A stretch of 23,529 nt of DNA from JAEUOS01 sp046160545 (GTDB taxonomy: Bacteria > Pseudomonadota > Gammaproteobacteria > Burkholderiales > JAEUOS01). Shown here piece by piece: positions 23,206-23,529 of the stretch. Position 1 is the stretch's first letter, and the number at the start of each line of letters is the position of its first letter. A program made the position numbers and the translations under genes. Location of the stretch: positions 1 through 23,529 of the forward strand of contig JBJXGS010000285.1 of the NCBI GenBank assembly GCA_046160545.1, in the 5' to 3' direction. The notes beneath the pieces were generated by a model that made no database searches, was not told where the DNA came from, and saw only the letters and a program-made list of their open reading frames with translations.

Positions 23206-23379
23206 GGTCTTGCCTCTTGGTGGAAAAGTTCGGGATATGCCGGTCTTGGGGTCGCGACCGTGCCTGCCAAATAGATTACCTTGCACGGACGAGCGGCATT
23301 TCGCGGGGCCGAAACCACTAGACTTGCACGCGATTGCTCGGTTGCGCGCGGCGGCGACGAACTTCTCCGGACAGGCCAC

Positions 23380-23529
23380 ATGACTACAAACGCAAATCCC
23401 CTGCCGCTTTCCGGCATCCGCGTCATCGAGTTCACCCACATGGTGATGGGACCGACCTGCGGCATGATCCTGGCCGACATGGGTGCGGAGGTGATCAAGG
23501 TCGAGCCCATCAAGGGCGACAACACGCGC
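23380..23529 (+). CDS. CaiB/BaiF family (class III) CoA-transferase, N-terminal part (truncated by window edge)
   Basis: The first 50 codons, running off the window. Translating from the ATG at 23380 gives MTTNANPLPLSG followed by IRVIEFTHMVMGPTCGMILA and VIKVEPIKGDNTR. These match the N-terminal CoA-transferase III domain, including the G-P-x-C turn and the V-E-P segment. It resembles the gene at 6135 but is clearly a different copy. The catalytic Asp is beyond the window. It is divergent from the crotonase-family gene by 174 nt, suggesting both act on the same acyl-CoA. Confidence 0.85.
   Translation, partial: MTTNANPLPLSGIRVIEFTHMVMGPTCGMILADMGAEVIKVEPIKGDNTR

Overview
The window reads as the chromosome of a high-GC betaproteobacterium, most likely Burkholderiales (Alcaligenaceae or Comamonadaceae type). 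The evidence is the dense, compact gene order, three solitary Bug-type (TctC family) periplasmic receptors, several CaiB/BaiF CoA-transferases, and a gltIJKL importer. No rRNA, tRNA, CRISPR array, insertion sequence, integrase or phage gene was seen. No gene-free stretch exceeds 300 bases; the longest is 3101-3377, which holds no recognisable element.

Layout from left to right. A truncated SMP-30/gluconolactonase-like C-terminus (1-246) faces a Bug receptor on the minus strand (281-1249). A divergent intergenic region with two plausible promoters leads to a second Bug receptor (1492-2481), followed after 1 nt by a kappa-GST/2-hydroxychromene-2-carboxylate isomerase-like protein (2483-3100). 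Two small exported proteins follow (3378-3767 and the DUF1131/YfeY-like 3809-4354). A split aconitase X pair (4383-6034, minus) is divergent from a CaiB/BaiF CoA-transferase (6135-7343).

The minus-strand block 12486-7367 is a tight five-gene operon: YfcG-like GST, NicX-like ring-cleavage dioxygenase, FAD-dependent aromatic hydroxylase, kappa-GST-like isomerase and a long GST-like protein. It looks like a peripheral pathway for an aromatic or N-heteroaromatic acid and is the most interesting part of the window. On the plus strand come an exported HExxH protein with a metzincin-like motif (12655-13326) and a TTG-initiated PLP aminotransferase (13336-14508).

The region 14521-19324 is an acidic amino acid module on the minus strand: aspA, then gltI, a strong intrinsic terminator, and gltJKL. 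It would import glutamate/aspartate and deaminate aspartate to fumarate. The third Bug receptor (19442-20401, minus) is divergent from a choline-sulfatase-like sulfatase (20467-21915), which is closely coupled to a MaoC-fold hydratase (21920-22426). A crotonase-family protein lacking the first catalytic Glu (22438-23205, minus) is divergent from the start of another CoA-transferase (23380 to the window end).

Overall this is an accessory catabolic region in which exported receptors and CoA- and glutathione-dependent enzymes sit side by side. The individual families are known; the substrates of most gene sets cannot be read from sequence alone.
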